Origin: Desulfovibrio ferrophilus
GTDB taxonomy: Bacteria > Desulfobacterota > Desulfovibrionia > Desulfovibrionales > Desulfovibrionaceae
Assembly: GCF_003966735.1 (NCBI RefSeq)
Contig: NZ_AP017378.1
Span: 1,101,501-1,165,500, forward strand
Length of the DNA: 64,000 nt
Reading direction: 5' to 3'
How positions within the stretch are numbered: the first letter of the stretch is position 1; each line of letters opens with the position of its first letter. Under the pieces are notes generated by a model, which saw nothing but the letters and a program-made list of their open reading frames with translations, was not told the DNA's origin and ran no database searches. The position numbers and the translations under genes are program-made. Below are positions 16,166 to 25,799 of the stretch, in pieces.

Positions 16166-18811
16166 TTAGGCAACGGCAGGTGATTCGGTCTTCTCTTCCT
16201 CAACGCTGCTGGGGCCAAATCCAAGCAGGATCGGGCTGGCCACGAAGATGGAGGAGTAAGTACCGACCAACACACCGATGAGCAAAGCAAAGGCGAAATC
16301 ATGGATCACGCCGCCGCCGAAGATGAACAGCGCCAGCACAACCAGCAAGGTCGTACCGGAGGTGAGCAACGTACGGGACAGAGTCTGGTTCACGGAGATA
16401 TTGATGATCTCCTTGAAGCTCGGACGCTTCTTGCCATGCAGATTCTCGCGGATTCGGTCAAAGACGATGATTGTATCGTTCAGGGAGTAACCAATAATGG
16501 TCAACAGCGCTGCCACGATGGTCAGATCGAATTCCTTGCCCAGTAGCGAGAAGACACCGATGGTTATGATGACGTCGTGAATCAGGGCCACGACGGCTCC
16601 CAGGGCATAATTCAAGCGTAGATACCAACACAGTCCCAAGGTGATGCCCAGAGCTGCAAAAATCAACACGCTCATGGGCACGTTGATCAAACCCAGCAGG
16701 TACACTCCCGTTGACAGGCCAGCAGCCATGATTCCAGCGGTAAACCAACGGGCCTCGAATCGTCCAGAGATGTAGATTGCAATGAGCAGCACCGCGAAGA
16801 ACATGGCTTCCAGAGCTTTCTCACGTAGATCTGCACCGACCTTGGGACCAACCATCTCCTGACGTTGGATCTCGAACTTGCCGTCAGGCACCTGCTCCAA
16901 CGCGGTCTGAACCTTGCCCCGAACCATATTGGTGGTCAGGCCCTTCTCGGAGATGCGAATCAGGAACTCGTTGTCCTCGTCCAGTCCCAGGCGTTGGACG
17001 ACAACGCCATCCAGACCGGAACCGTCCATGGCACCCTTGAGAGAATCGATATCCACATCGTGATCGGCCTTGACCTGCACGGTGATACCCCCGGCAAAGT
17101 CAACGCCGTACTTGGGGCCACCCTGCACAAGCAGGGAACCGATACCAATCAGAATCACCAGTGTGGAGACGACAAAGGCGATCTTGCGACGACCAATGAA
17201 GTTGTACCTAGTGTTCGGTTTGATGATGGACAGACCTGAAACAGGCTTCTTGATCGCCGGGAACAGATCAAACAGGATGCGGGAGACAAAGATGGCCGTA
17301 AACATCGAGGCCAGGATACCCAGAGTCAAGGTCACGGCAAATCCACGAATGGGGCCGGTACCGAACTGATACAGGATGATGGCAGCAATGATGGTGGTGA
17401 CGTTGGCATCCAGAATGGTCAGCGTGGCGCGGCCATATCCTTCGGCAACGGCCTGTCCACGTGACAATCCTCGCCGCAATTCCTCTCGGATACGCTCAAA
17501 GATAATAACGTTGGCATCAACCGCCATACCAATGGTCAGGATGATACCGGCGATACCCGGCAAAGTAAGCGTAGCCCCGAAGGCCGCCAATCCTGCCATG
17601 ATCAACACAATGTTCAAAAGCAGCACGAGGTTGGCCACAATACCGCCGAAGCCGTAGTACAGGGCCATGAAGACCAGAACCAGAGCAAAGCCCACCATGG
17701 TGGACTTGATGCCCTTGTCGATGGATTCCTGCCCCAGGGAGGGACCGACGCTGCGTTCTTCAAGGATGTGCACCGGCGCAGGCAGAGAGCCTGAACGCAG
17801 GATCACGGCCAGGTCGTGGGCTTCTTCGGTACTGAAGTTGCCTTCGATCTGGGCACGACCACCAACGATCTTGGCGCGGATGACCGGAGCCGAGTACACT
17901 TCACCATCCAGAACAATAGCCAGACGGCGCCCTTCATTCTCGCCCGTGATGCGGGCAAACTTGCGACCGCCAGCGGTATTGAAGGTCATGGTGACATAAG
18001 GCTGACCGAACTGGTCAAAATTGGTACCCGCGTTGGCGATGTACTCACCGGAAAGCAAAGCTTCCTTGTACACCACGATGGGCTCGGAGCTGTATGAGCC
18101 ATCAGCTTTCAGCACTTTGCGCTGAAGAACCTCACGGCCCTTGACCCTGGCCTGAGTCGGGCTGACATCGTCATCCACCAACTTGAATTCGAGGTGCGCC
18201 GTGCGTCCTATGAGTTCAATGGCACGTTGCGGATCATCAAGACCGGGCAACTGCACCTGGATGCGAGAGCCCTGTTGTTTGCGGATGTCGGGTTCGGCAA
18301 CACCAAACTGGTCAATACGGTTACGCATGGTCTTGACGGCCTGATCAATGGTCAAGCGCTCGACGTTCTTGCGATAATCCGAAGCCATGGCAAGCACATA
18401 TCGGATGGTGCCGTCGGCCTGAGGCTCTGTCAGTTCAATATTGAGAGCACTGCCATAATGGTCGTCCAGATAAGCTTCAAAGCCTTCCTGCATACCTTCG
18501 CGGACAACGGAGAGCTGGAGCTTCTCACCCGGAAGGACGGTGGTCTTGGTGACCACGATCTTTTCATCCAGGGTTCCGGCTTTGATGTCCTGACCCATCT
18601 GGCTCAGGGTGTACTCCACAGCCTTGGGTACATCCACCTCAAGGGTCAGATGCACTCCGCCCTTCAGGTCCAGGCCGAGATTGATCTCATCGGCGGGCAG
18701 GACATTCCTCAAGGGGGAGTCCTTGCCTACAAAGGACGGCAGGGCCCAGGCAAGGCCCAAGATGCCCACAAACAGGGCCAAAATAATGCGGTAACGCAGG
18801 GTGCCTTTCAT
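16166..18811 (-). CDS. secDF: Fused SecD-SecF protein export subunit
   Basis: 881 residues. SecDF uses the proton-motive force to pull exported proteins out of the SecYEG channel. Residues 1-530 are a complete SecD: TM1, LGLDLKGGVHL, a large periplasmic P1 domain, and five further helices with GMAVDANVIIFERIREE. A cytoplasmic joint, KKPVSGLSIIKPNTRYNFIG, then leads into a complete SecF with YGVDFAGGI and IGYSLNDTIIVFDRIREN, and a short acidic tail. In many Gram-negative bacteria these are two proteins; here there is no stop or start between them. It follows yajC on the minus strand. Confidence 0.95.
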   Translation of the reverse strand: MKGTLRYRIILALFVGILGLAWALPSFVGKDSPLRNVLPADEINLGLDLKGGVHLTLEVDVPKAVEYTLSQMGQDIKAGTLDEKIVVTKTTVLPGEKLQLSVVREGMQEGFEAYLDDHYGSALNIELTEPQADGTIRYVLAMASDYRKNVERLTIDQAVKTMRNRIDQFGVAEPDIRKQQGSRIQVQLPGLDDPQRAIELIGRTAHLEFKLVDDDVSPTQARVKGREVLQRKVLKADGSYSSEPIVVYKEALLSGEYIANAGTNFDQFGQPYVTMTFNTAGGRKFARITGENEGRRLAIVLDGEVYSAPVIRAKIVGGRAQIEGNFSTEEAHDLAVILRSGSLPAPVHILEERSVGPSLGQESIDKGIKSTMVGFALVLVFMALYYGFGGIVANLVLLLNIVLIMAGLAAFGATLTLPGIAGIILTIGMAVDANVIIFERIREELRRGLSRGQAVAEGYGRATLTILDANVTTIIAAIILYQFGTGPIRGFAVTLTLGILASMFTAIFVSRILFDLFPAIKKPVSGLSIIKPNTRYNFIGRRKIAFVVSTLVILIGIGSLLVQGGPKYGVDFAGGITVQVKADHDVDIDSLKGAMDGSGLDGVVVQRLGLDEDNEFLIRISEKGLTTNMVRGKVQTALEQVPDGKFEIQRQEMVGPKVGADLREKALEAMFFAVLLIAIYISGRFEARWFTAGIMAAGLSTGVYLLGLINVPMSVLIFAALGITLGLCWYLRLNYALGAVVALIHDVIITIGVFSLLGKEFDLTIVAALLTIIGYSLNDTIIVFDRIRENLHGKKRPSFKEIINISVNQTLSRTLLTSGTTLLVVLALFIFGGGVIHDFAFALLIGVLVGTYSSIFVASPILLGFGPSSVEEEKTESPAVA

Positions 18812-18904
18812 TGGTTCTCCTCAGATCCGGTCACGATACGTGGCGCGGGGCTTTTCCCCACGCAATCGACGCCAAAAAAGCACAGGATGAATACGCCTTA
18901 TGAA

Positions 18905-18960
18905 AAACGAAGGCAAGCGACCTTGCCTGCGCTATGCGCGGCTTGGCAGGCTTGCCTTCG
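18905..18960 (-). terminator. Terminator-like hairpin between yajC and secDF
   Basis: The minus strand forms a 10-bp outer stem CGAAGGCAAG/CTTGCCTTCG with inner CTGCC/GGCAG pairing, followed by TTTTTC. It lies 37 bases after the yajC stop and about 90 bases before secDF, so it may act as an attenuator within the operon or as the end of a yajC transcript. Confidence 0.65.
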
Positions 18961-18996
18961 CCAGGTCCGCGCACATATCTGCGCGGGGCGATTCAG

Positions 18997-19353
18997 TTAC
19001 TTGTCGCCTTTGCTGGGCTTGGCGCTCTTGGGAGCGCGGTCGGCCAGGCCGGAAACAAAGCTGCGATTGACTTCGACGATCAGGCCGCTGCCCAGATCAA
19101 CAGAGATGACATCGCCGTCAATGGCCTCGATACGACCATACATGCCACCACCGGTCAGGACCTTGTCGCCCTTTTTCAGAGCACCGAGCATATCCTTATG
19201 CGCTTTCGCCTTCTTCTGCTGCGGACGAATCAGCAGGAAATAGAAGATAACGAACATCAGGATGAGCGGCATCATGGACATCAGCGGGTTGCCGGCATCG
19301 GCACCAGCGCCACCTTGGGCGCCCATGGCGTAGGCTACGTCTGCAAAAAACAT
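18997..19353 (-). CDS. yajC: Preprotein translocase subunit YajC
   Basis: 118 residues. YajC is a small single-pass partner of SecDF in the inner membrane. A short periplasmic N-terminus rich in Gly/Ala is followed by the transmembrane helix MMPLILMFVIFYFLLIRPQQ. The family cytoplasmic domain comes next, with LGALKKGDKVLTGGGMYGRI and a Lys-rich tail. AGGAGG precedes the ATG at 19353. Its place upstream of secDF is the usual bacterial order. Confidence 0.96.
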   Translation of the reverse strand: MFFADVAYAMGAQGGAGADAGNPLMSMMPLILMFVIFYFLLIRPQQKKAKAHKDMLGALKKGDKVLTGGGMYGRIEAIDGDVISVDLGSGLIVEVNRSFVSGLADRAPKSAKPSKGDK

Positions 19354-19843
19354 TGGGCCTCCTAAACGATTACATGGAAGGGCCGCCCCGATGGGCGGTA
19401 TCATTTCCTTAATATAAATACCTAGCCGAAACCAGGCGGTATGCGGCAAAACGCCGCATCGAGTCCTGTTAAATCGTCCTTACTCTTTCGTCAACTCTAA
19501 TCACCCTGTTCAGCTCTTGCTTCCTGTTCTCAAAGCCCTTGACTCTATGCACCCAAAACCATTGTTTTTTACCATTTTTGACAGCAATGAAAATTATAGC
19601 TTTGCATATTTGTAAAAAAATAGGTGCCTTCAACTCTAGACGAAAACAATCTATTACTATAAAAAGATTTCCCCGTTTAAGGTCGCCAGTGCTTTCTGTG
19701 AGTTTTCACAGGGCAGCCGGACCTTCCTGGCGAAGATGCTCACAGGCCTATGTCTTTATAGCACTCTTTGCCTTCAGTTTGATGGACACGCCGCCACAAG
19801 CGGTGACGCACGACAACCACTTGCAGCAGGGAGACAGACGACG
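19354..19843. other. Divergent intergenic region with structured leader
   Basis: Holds the promoters of yajC (minus) and the split glutamate synthase (plus). A consensus-like TTGACA lies at 19578-19583 but I see no matching -10 box at normal spacing. Near the plus-strand gene two nested perfect stems occur: TCGCCAG (19683-19689) with CTGGCGA (19737-19743), and CTGTGA (19696-19701) with TCACAG (19706-19711). A structured 5' leader about 100 bases ahead of the start codon is likely. It matches no riboswitch class I know. Confidence 0.45.
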
Positions 19844-20974
19844 ATGTGCCGATTGTTCGCGCTCACCAGCTCTGAACCCGTCTCACCCATGCGGGCCGTC
19901 AAGGCCCTCGACGTCATGCGCGAAGGCCATGACGGTTCTGGTGTGGGACTGTTCCTGACCGGACTTGGCGGTCCTTTCGAAGAGCTTTCCGGATGCCCTA
20001 TCCTCTCCGGTATTTTCACCAAGAATGGCGAGAAACGCCTCGTGACATACATGTCCGAGCACGGCTTCAAACTACGTCACCGCCTGTCCTGGGACCTGGC
20101 TGAAACTCCCCCGGAAGGTACCCCCAGGCGTGACGTGTATCTGGTTGCAGCCTATGACATCCCCGAAGACTGGAGGCATCTGCCGCAGTCGGAAATCGAA
20201 CTGCGGACCATGCAGACCCGTTTGGATCTCAAACACATGGGCCTCGATGCCGAAGACATGACAGTGTTCAGTTTCTGGCCCGATGTGATCATGCTCAAGG
20301 AGATTGGCGATCCCATGCACGTGGGCGAATATCTTCAGGTTGATCGCGAGGAGCTCCGTGCCCGCCAGATTCTGGCTCAGGGCCGACAAAACACCAACTA
20401 CGCTATCAATCTCTATGCCTGCCACCCTTTCTTCATTCAGGGTATTTGCACCATGACAAATGGTGAGAACACGGCATTTATCCCTATTAAGGAATATCTG
20501 ACGGGCCTGGGCATCCCCGGTTACGAAGGCTATCATTCCGATTCTGAAGTTTTCACCCATATCCTTCATTATGCGACCCGTCGGCTTGGTCTGCCCATCG
20601 AGGCCTACAAGCACATCATCACTCCGCTTTCCGACGAGGAAATGCAGGGACATGAAAACGCCCCCTTCCTTGCAAACCTGAAAACTGTCTGCCGCAAGAT
20701 GATTATCGATGGCCCCAACTGCGTCATCGGCTGTCTGCCGGACAAGACCATGTTCATGGTCCAGGACCGCAAAAAACTACGCCCCGGTGTTGTCGGCGGA
20801 GCAAACGGCATCTACGCCTTCTCCTCGGAGATCTGTGGCCTGGATGCCGCCATCCCCGAGCGGGACAAGACCGCCGACTTCCAACCCATGCATTTGGACA
20901 CCGCCATAGTCACCCCTGACTGTCAGGAGCTTAAGATATGCCGTCAAACGCAGTCATTACCCCCAGTACGCTAA
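19844..20974 (+). CDS. Split glutamate synthase, glutamine amidotransferase subunit
   Basis: 376 residues. The protein starts MCRLFALTS, so Cys2 becomes the N-terminal nucleophile after Met removal, the mark of class II (Ntn) glutamine amidotransferases. EGHDGSGVGLFLTG and QGRQNTNYAINLYACHPF are recognisable parts of the glutaminase fold. It releases ammonia from glutamine for the next subunit. In archaea and Desulfovibrio glutamate synthase is split into separate amidotransferase, FMN and GXGXG proteins, and the three genes here follow that order. The next gene overlaps its 3' end by 37 bases. AGGGAG lies about 10 bases upstream of the start. Confidence 0.9.
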   Translation: MCRLFALTSSEPVSPMRAVKALDVMREGHDGSGVGLFLTGLGGPFEELSGCPILSGIFTKNGEKRLVTYMSEHGFKLRHRLSWDLAETPPEGTPRRDVYLVAAYDIPEDWRHLPQSEIELRTMQTRLDLKHMGLDAEDMTVFSFWPDVIMLKEIGDPMHVGEYLQVDREELRARQILAQGRQNTNYAINLYACHPFFIQGICTMTNGENTAFIPIKEYLTGLGIPGYEGYHSDSEVFTHILHYATRRLGLPIEAYKHIITPLSDEEMQGHENAPFLANLKTVCRKMIIDGPNCVIGCLPDKTMFMVQDRKKLRPGVVGGANGIYAFSSEICGLDAAIPERDKTADFQPMHLDTAIVTPDCQELKICRQTQSLPPVR

Positions 20975-22572
20975 GCATCAAGGATCTGCCTTGGCAGATC
21001 AACTGGAACAAGGATAAGTGCACCCTGTGTGGTTCATGCACCACCGTTTGTCCGGTGCAGGCCATTGAACTGGGTGTTCATAGAAAGCGCGAAATTAAAG
21101 TCAAGATGGGACTGAAAACCGAGTCCGAGAATGATTATTCCATCTATTATGGTATTCGCCAGAAGACCGACCCCGCGTTTTCATGCATCGGTTGCGCCAT
21201 GTGCACCCAGGTCTGTCCCAACGATGCCATTATGCCCATGCATAGCGACGAGCAGTCCAAGCTTGCCATGCACAGCAACCGTGGAGGCGCAGCCCGCACC
21301 CGAGGCGGTCGCCGCAACGACACGGGCAGTCTGCTGGATCAGATCAAGTTCGTACGCATCTCCATGCTCACGGATCCAGCCCTGGACGCCGGGCGCCATG
21401 AATTCAGCATGAACACCCTCATTGGCCGCATTCTCCCCCCCGAAGAAGGCATCAAGACCTTCAACGAACAGGGTTGGATGCCGCCGGTACGCGAAATCTA
21501 TCCGCTGATGATCGGTGGCATGAGCTTCGGTGCTCTGTCTCCCAATATGTGGGAAGGTTTGCAGATGGGTGTGGCCTACTTGAACGAGGAACTGAACATG
21601 CCGGTGCGCATGTGCACCGGAGAGGGTGGCTGTCCGCCCCGCCTGCTTCGTTCCCGCTTCCTGAAATACGTTATTTTGCAAGTCGCATCAGGCTATTTCG
21701 GCTGGGATGAAATCATCCAGGCCATCCCCGAGATGAAAGTCGATCCCTGTGCCGTGGAGATCAAATATGGTCAGGGCGCCAAGCCCGGCGACGGCGGTCT
21801 GCTCATGTGGCACAAGGTCAATAAGCTCATTGCCGCCATTCGTGGCGTACCCACGGGCGTGTCTCTGCCTTCGCCTCCGACGCACCAGACCAAGTACTCC
21901 ATCGAGGAGGCAGTGGCCAAGATGATCCAGTCCATGTCCATGGCCTGGGGATTCCGTGTCCCTGTCTACCCCAAGATCAGCGCCACCACGACCTCGCTGG
22001 CTGTGCTGAACAACCTTGCCCGCAACGGTTACGCTGCCGGGTTGGCCATCGATGGCGAAGATGGTGGTACTGGTGCGGCGTACAATGTCTCCATGAACCA
22101 CATGGGACATCCCATCGCTTCAAGCATCCGTGATTGCTACCTTAACCTGTGCAAGATCGGAAAACAGAACGAACTGCCCATCATCGCAGGTGGAGGTACC
22201 GGCAAGAACGGCAACCTCGCTGCCAACGCCGCAGCTCTGATCATGATGGGTGCTTCTGCCGTTCAGATTGGCAAGTACATCATGCAGGCTGCTGCTGGTT
22301 GTGTGGGCAGCGAAGGCGACCGTTGCAACGTCTGCAACATCGGTGTCTGCCCCAAGGGTATCACCAGCCAGGACCCGCGCCTCTATCGCCGGCTGGATCC
22401 TGAAAAAGTGGCGGAGAGAGTGGTCGACGTGTTCACGTCCTTTGATGCGGAAATGCGCAAGATCCTTGCCCCGCTCGGACGTTCCACTGCCCTGCCCATC
22501 GGCATGTCCGACGCTTTGGGTATCTCGGACAAGGCCGCGGCCGACCGGCTGCAGATCCGCTACTGCGTGTAA
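20938..22572 (+). CDS. Split glutamate synthase, FMN/Fe-S synthase subunit
   Basis: 544 residues. The N-terminus carries two ferredoxin motifs, CTLCGSCTTVCPVQA and CIGCAMCTQVCPNDA, which bring electrons to the synthase. Residues about 170-520 are the FMN-binding glutamate synthase barrel, with GGMSFGALSPNMW, GQGAKPGDGG, DGEDGGTGAA and GGGTGKNGN. The 3Fe-4S-type cysteine group is CNVCNIGVCPKGI. It forms glutamate from 2-oxoglutarate and the ammonia passed on by the amidotransferase. The electron donor (ferredoxin or the fused oxidoreductase downstream) cannot be told from sequence. AGGAG precedes the start. Confidence 0.93.
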   Translation: MPSNAVITPSTLSIKDLPWQINWNKDKCTLCGSCTTVCPVQAIELGVHRKREIKVKMGLKTESENDYSIYYGIRQKTDPAFSCIGCAMCTQVCPNDAIMPMHSDEQSKLAMHSNRGGAARTRGGRRNDTGSLLDQIKFVRISMLTDPALDAGRHEFSMNTLIGRILPPEEGIKTFNEQGWMPPVREIYPLMIGGMSFGALSPNMWEGLQMGVAYLNEELNMPVRMCTGEGGCPPRLLRSRFLKYVILQVASGYFGWDEIIQAIPEMKVDPCAVEIKYGQGAKPGDGGLLMWHKVNKLIAAIRGVPTGVSLPSPPTHQTKYSIEEAVAKMIQSMSMAWGFRVPVYPKISATTTSLAVLNNLARNGYAAGLAIDGEDGGTGAAYNVSMNHMGHPIASSIRDCYLNLCKIGKQNELPIIAGGGTGKNGNLAANAAALIMMGASAVQIGKYIMQAAAGCVGSEGDRCNVCNIGVCPKGITSQDPRLYRRLDPEKVAERVVDVFTSFDAEMRKILAPLGRSTALPIGMSDALGISDKAAADRLQIRYCV

Positions 22573-22587
22573 GGGAGAGGACATATC

Positions 22588-24975
22588 ATGGCCAAAAGCA
22601 ACATTATCAAAATAAGCGGCCAGGACAACGGGGAGCGCATCGAATCCCGCATCCTGGAGGAACGCATCCAACAGGCCGTCAAGGACGGAGCCACCACCAT
22701 CGAAGTGCAGGCCTGCGGTCAGCACGGCATCGGTGGCCGCCTGTGGATCAACAAAGACGTCCCCGTTTCCGTGAAGGTCACGGGCTCCCCGGGCCAGCGC
22801 CTGGGGTCCATGGGCTTTCCCGGAACCAGCATCGAAGTGGACGGGCCTGGCTCCGACGACATCGGCTGGCTGAATACCGGCGCCGAGATCGTGGTGCGTG
22901 GCAATGCCTCCAACGGCATCTGCAACGCCATGGCGCAGGGCAAAGTCTACATCGGTGGACACATCGGTTCACGCGGCATGACCATGACCAAGCAGAATCC
23001 TCGCCTGACTCCACCCGAACTGTGGGTGCAGGACGACGTGGGTGATTACTTTGCCGAATTCATGGCAGGCGGCATCGCCGTTGTCTGCGGGCTGAACCCG
23101 GTCAAGCCGGACAACGTCCTTGGCTACCGTCCCTGCGTAGGCATGGTGGGCGGCAAGATCTTCTTCCGCGGTCCGCACAAGGGCTACTCCACAGCCGACG
23201 CCAAGATTATTGAAATCAGCGACGAGGATTGGGCCTGGCTGACCGAAAATCTTGAGATTTTCCTGAACAAGGTCGGCAAACCCGAAGAACTGAAGAAATT
23301 CAGCAATCGCGAAGAATGGCAGCTAATTACAGCCAGAAGCCCGCTGGAGCGTGTTTCCAAGAAACGCCGCACCATGGCCGAGTTCCATAGCGACGTCTGG
23401 GACGCCGAGCTGGGCAGAGGCGGTCTGATCGGCGATCTGACCAGCCTGGACCGCTCCCCCATCCCGCTGATTACCACCGGCGAAATGCGTCGCAACGTCC
23501 CGGTCTGGGAAAACCGCAAATACGCGGCCCCCTGCCAGAACTCCTGCCCATCGGGTATTCCTGTGCGCGAGCGCTGGGGCCTGATTCGGGCCGGAGAGCT
23601 GAACAAGGCCGTTGACCTGGCTATGCGCTACACCCCTTTCCCGGCTACGGTCTGTGGGCATCTGTGCCCCAACCTGTGCATGGAAGGTTGTACCCGCACC
23701 ACCCAGAAGATGGCTCCTGTGGACGCCAAGGGGCTTGGTCAGGCCGGTATTGATGCCAGCGACCCTGAACTGCCTGCACTTTCCGGGCACAAGGTTGCTG
23801 TGATCGGCGGTGGCCCGGCTGGTATCTCAGTGGCGTGGCAGCTCAGGCTGCTGGGACACGAAGCCACCATCTTCGACCGCGAGAAGGAGTTGGGCGGCAA
23901 GATCACTTCCCAGATTCCCGAAGGCCGCATTCCCACGGATGTCCTGAAGGCTGAACTGGAGCGCGTACGCCGGATTTTACCTCATGTGCAGGTAGAGAAG
24001 GATCTGACCAAGGCCGACTTCGAAAAGCTGAAGAACGACTTCGAGTTCGTCGTTTTGGCCACAGGTTCCCAGAAACCGCGCATTATCCCCATGCCCGGTA
24101 AGGAACGCCTCGTTACCGCGGGTGATTTCCTGCGCTCCGCCAAGGATGGCTCCGCCACCCCCGGCAAGCGCATCGTGATCATCGGTGCAGGCAATGTGGG
24201 CTGTGATGTGGCCTCCGAAGCCGGGCGCCTGGGCGCCGAGGAAATCACTTTGCTGGACGTGCAGGAACCTGCAAGCTTCGGCAAGGAGCGCGAGGAAGCC
24301 GAAAAATACGGTGCCACATTCCGTTGGCCCTGCTTCTCCAAGGAAGTCACCGCTGAAGGCCTACTCCTGAACACAGGGGAACTGATCCCGGCTGATACCG
24401 TGGTCATTTCCATCGGCGACATGCCCGATCTGGACTTCCTGCCGGAGACCATCGACACCGACAGGGGCTACGTCACCGTCAATGAAGCCTTCCAGACCAC
24501 CGACCCGCAAGTCTTTGCCATCGGCGACGTGATCCGACTGGGGCTGTTGACCCAGGCCATCGGTGATGGCCGCCGTGCTGCTGTGGTCATGGACGGTATC
24601 TTCTCCGGCGCCCGCCCCGTGGGCGACCCTGCCGAGATGACCGCCGACCTGCGCGCCCGCCTGGACTATGTGGACGACGAAGGCAGGCTCTCGGAAATGA
24701 TCGACTACTCCCGCATGAGCCTGGAGTACTTTGATCCGCGCAAGGATAGCTTCGACTCGGTGCAGGAATGCGCCACCGAATGCTCGAGTTGCGGAGCCTG
24801 CCGCGACTGTGGACTGTGTGTGACCGTTTGCCCTCAGGGTGCCATCAGCCGCCAGGAAAAGGACGATGACTTCGAGATGGTCTCCAATCCGGACAAGTGC
24901 ATCGGTTGCGGTTTCTGCGCCGACGCCTGCCCCTGTGGTATCTGGAGCCTGATCAAGAACACGCCCATCGGTTAA
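22588..24975 (+). CDS. GXGXG glutamate synthase domain fused to GltD-like oxidoreductase and ferredoxin
   Basis: 795 residues in three parts. Residues 1-240 are the GXGXG beta-helix domain (the C-terminal domain of bacterial GltB) with CGQHGIGGRLWIN. Residues about 310-690 are a GltD/SudA-like unit: N-terminal Fe-S cysteines (CPSGIPVRERW, CGHLCPNLCMEGC), the FAD site VIGGGPAGISVAWQL, and the NAD(P)H site IIGAGNVGCDVASEAG. The tail carries clusters CSSCGACRDCGLCVTVC and CIGCGFCADACPC. The fusion supplies pyridine-nucleotide electrons directly to the synthase subunits encoded upstream. A terminator follows. Confidence 0.92.
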   Translation: MAKSNIIKISGQDNGERIESRILEERIQQAVKDGATTIEVQACGQHGIGGRLWINKDVPVSVKVTGSPGQRLGSMGFPGTSIEVDGPGSDDIGWLNTGAEIVVRGNASNGICNAMAQGKVYIGGHIGSRGMTMTKQNPRLTPPELWVQDDVGDYFAEFMAGGIAVVCGLNPVKPDNVLGYRPCVGMVGGKIFFRGPHKGYSTADAKIIEISDEDWAWLTENLEIFLNKVGKPEELKKFSNREEWQLITARSPLERVSKKRRTMAEFHSDVWDAELGRGGLIGDLTSLDRSPIPLITTGEMRRNVPVWENRKYAAPCQNSCPSGIPVRERWGLIRAGELNKAVDLAMRYTPFPATVCGHLCPNLCMEGCTRTTQKMAPVDAKGLGQAGIDASDPELPALSGHKVAVIGGGPAGISVAWQLRLLGHEATIFDREKELGGKITSQIPEGRIPTDVLKAELERVRRILPHVQVEKDLTKADFEKLKNDFEFVVLATGSQKPRIIPMPGKERLVTAGDFLRSAKDGSATPGKRIVIIGAGNVGCDVASEAGRLGAEEITLLDVQEPASFGKEREEAEKYGATFRWPCFSKEVTAEGLLLNTGELIPADTVVISIGDMPDLDFLPETIDTDRGYVTVNEAFQTTDPQVFAIGDVIRLGLLTQAIGDGRRAAVVMDGIFSGARPVGDPAEMTADLRARLDYVDDEGRLSEMIDYSRMSLEYFDPRKDSFDSVQECATECSSCGACRDCGLCVTVCPQGAISRQEKDDDFEMVSNPDKCIGCGFCADACPCGIWSLIKNTPIG

Positions 24976-24998
24976 TCACCAGGGCCTGACACACATTC

Positions 24999-25033
24999 AA
25001 AGGCGGTTGTTCCAAATGGAGCAGCCGCCTTTT
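24999..25033 (+). terminator. Terminator after the split glutamate synthase operon
   Basis: Stem AAGGCGGTTGTTCC/GGAGCAGCCGCCTT (with G-U pairs) and loop AAAT, followed by TTTTCC. Confidence 0.85.
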
Positions 25034-25238
25034 CCTTTGCCCGAATCCCCCAGACTCTGTCCTGATCCCGTTTTCAGTCTGGAATTGCCCCTATCGTTTT
25101 AACGATCAAAAAACGATTTTGCTTTGCGATTCATACGATTTTCCTTGTCATGTTTCGTTCTTTTTGGGCATTCTATATCCTGATACGTTTGCGTCGGAGA
25201 TCAACGGCGCCCACAACCCAGAACAGGCAGGACCGATC

Positions 25239-25799
25239 ATGAGCAATCAACGGCTGTATAAATCGATCTACACGATCGCCAGTGTCATCAATTCGAGCCT
25301 GAACCCCAAGAAGGTCCTGGCCAGCATCGCCGAGCAGGTCACCCAGGCCATGGATGCCAAAGGCTGCTTCATCCGCCTGCTGGACCCCTCGGGCGAAATC
25401 CTGCTGCCTGACGCCTCCTATGGCCTGAGCGAACGATACGCCCAGAAAGGCCCGGTACAAGTTGCAAAAAGTCTGCTGGATCAGGATGTTTTACGCGGAG
25501 ATGCCGTGCTCATCCCTGACGTCCGCACCGACCAGCGTTTCCAGTATGGCAATGAAGCCGCCGAGGAAGGCCTTGTGTCGCTGGTCGTCGTGCCCCTGAC
25601 GGCTCGCGGAGACAAGGTCGTTGGTGTGCTCAGAGTCTATTCCGGTGAACCTCGCGAGTTCAGCGCCGAGGAACAAGAGTTCCTTGGTTGCATCGCCAAT
25701 CTTTCAGGCATCGCTCTGGAGAACGCCCGAATGTTCCATGCCCTGAAGCGGGCATCCGAACTGGCAGAGGCGTATAATTACCAGACCTTTGACGACTAG
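25239..25799 (+). CDS. GAF-domain sensor protein
   Basis: 186 residues made almost wholly of one GAF domain (about 20-170). KKVLASIAEQVTQAMDAKGC opens it, and SLVVVPLTARGDKVVGVLRV and FLGCIANLSGIALENA close it. No output domain is attached, so it probably binds a small molecule or redox ligand and acts through a partner. Upstream are the glutamate synthase terminator and an AT-rich stretch; GAPDH follows 208 bases later. The ATG at 25239 starts exactly where homology-like sequence starts. Confidence 0.85.
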   Translation: MSNQRLYKSIYTIASVINSSLNPKKVLASIAEQVTQAMDAKGCFIRLLDPSGEILLPDASYGLSERYAQKGPVQVAKSLLDQDVLRGDAVLIPDVRTDQRFQYGNEAAEEGLVSLVVVPLTARGDKVVGVLRVYSGEPREFSAEEQEFLGCIANLSGIALENARMFHALKRASELAEAYNYQTFDD

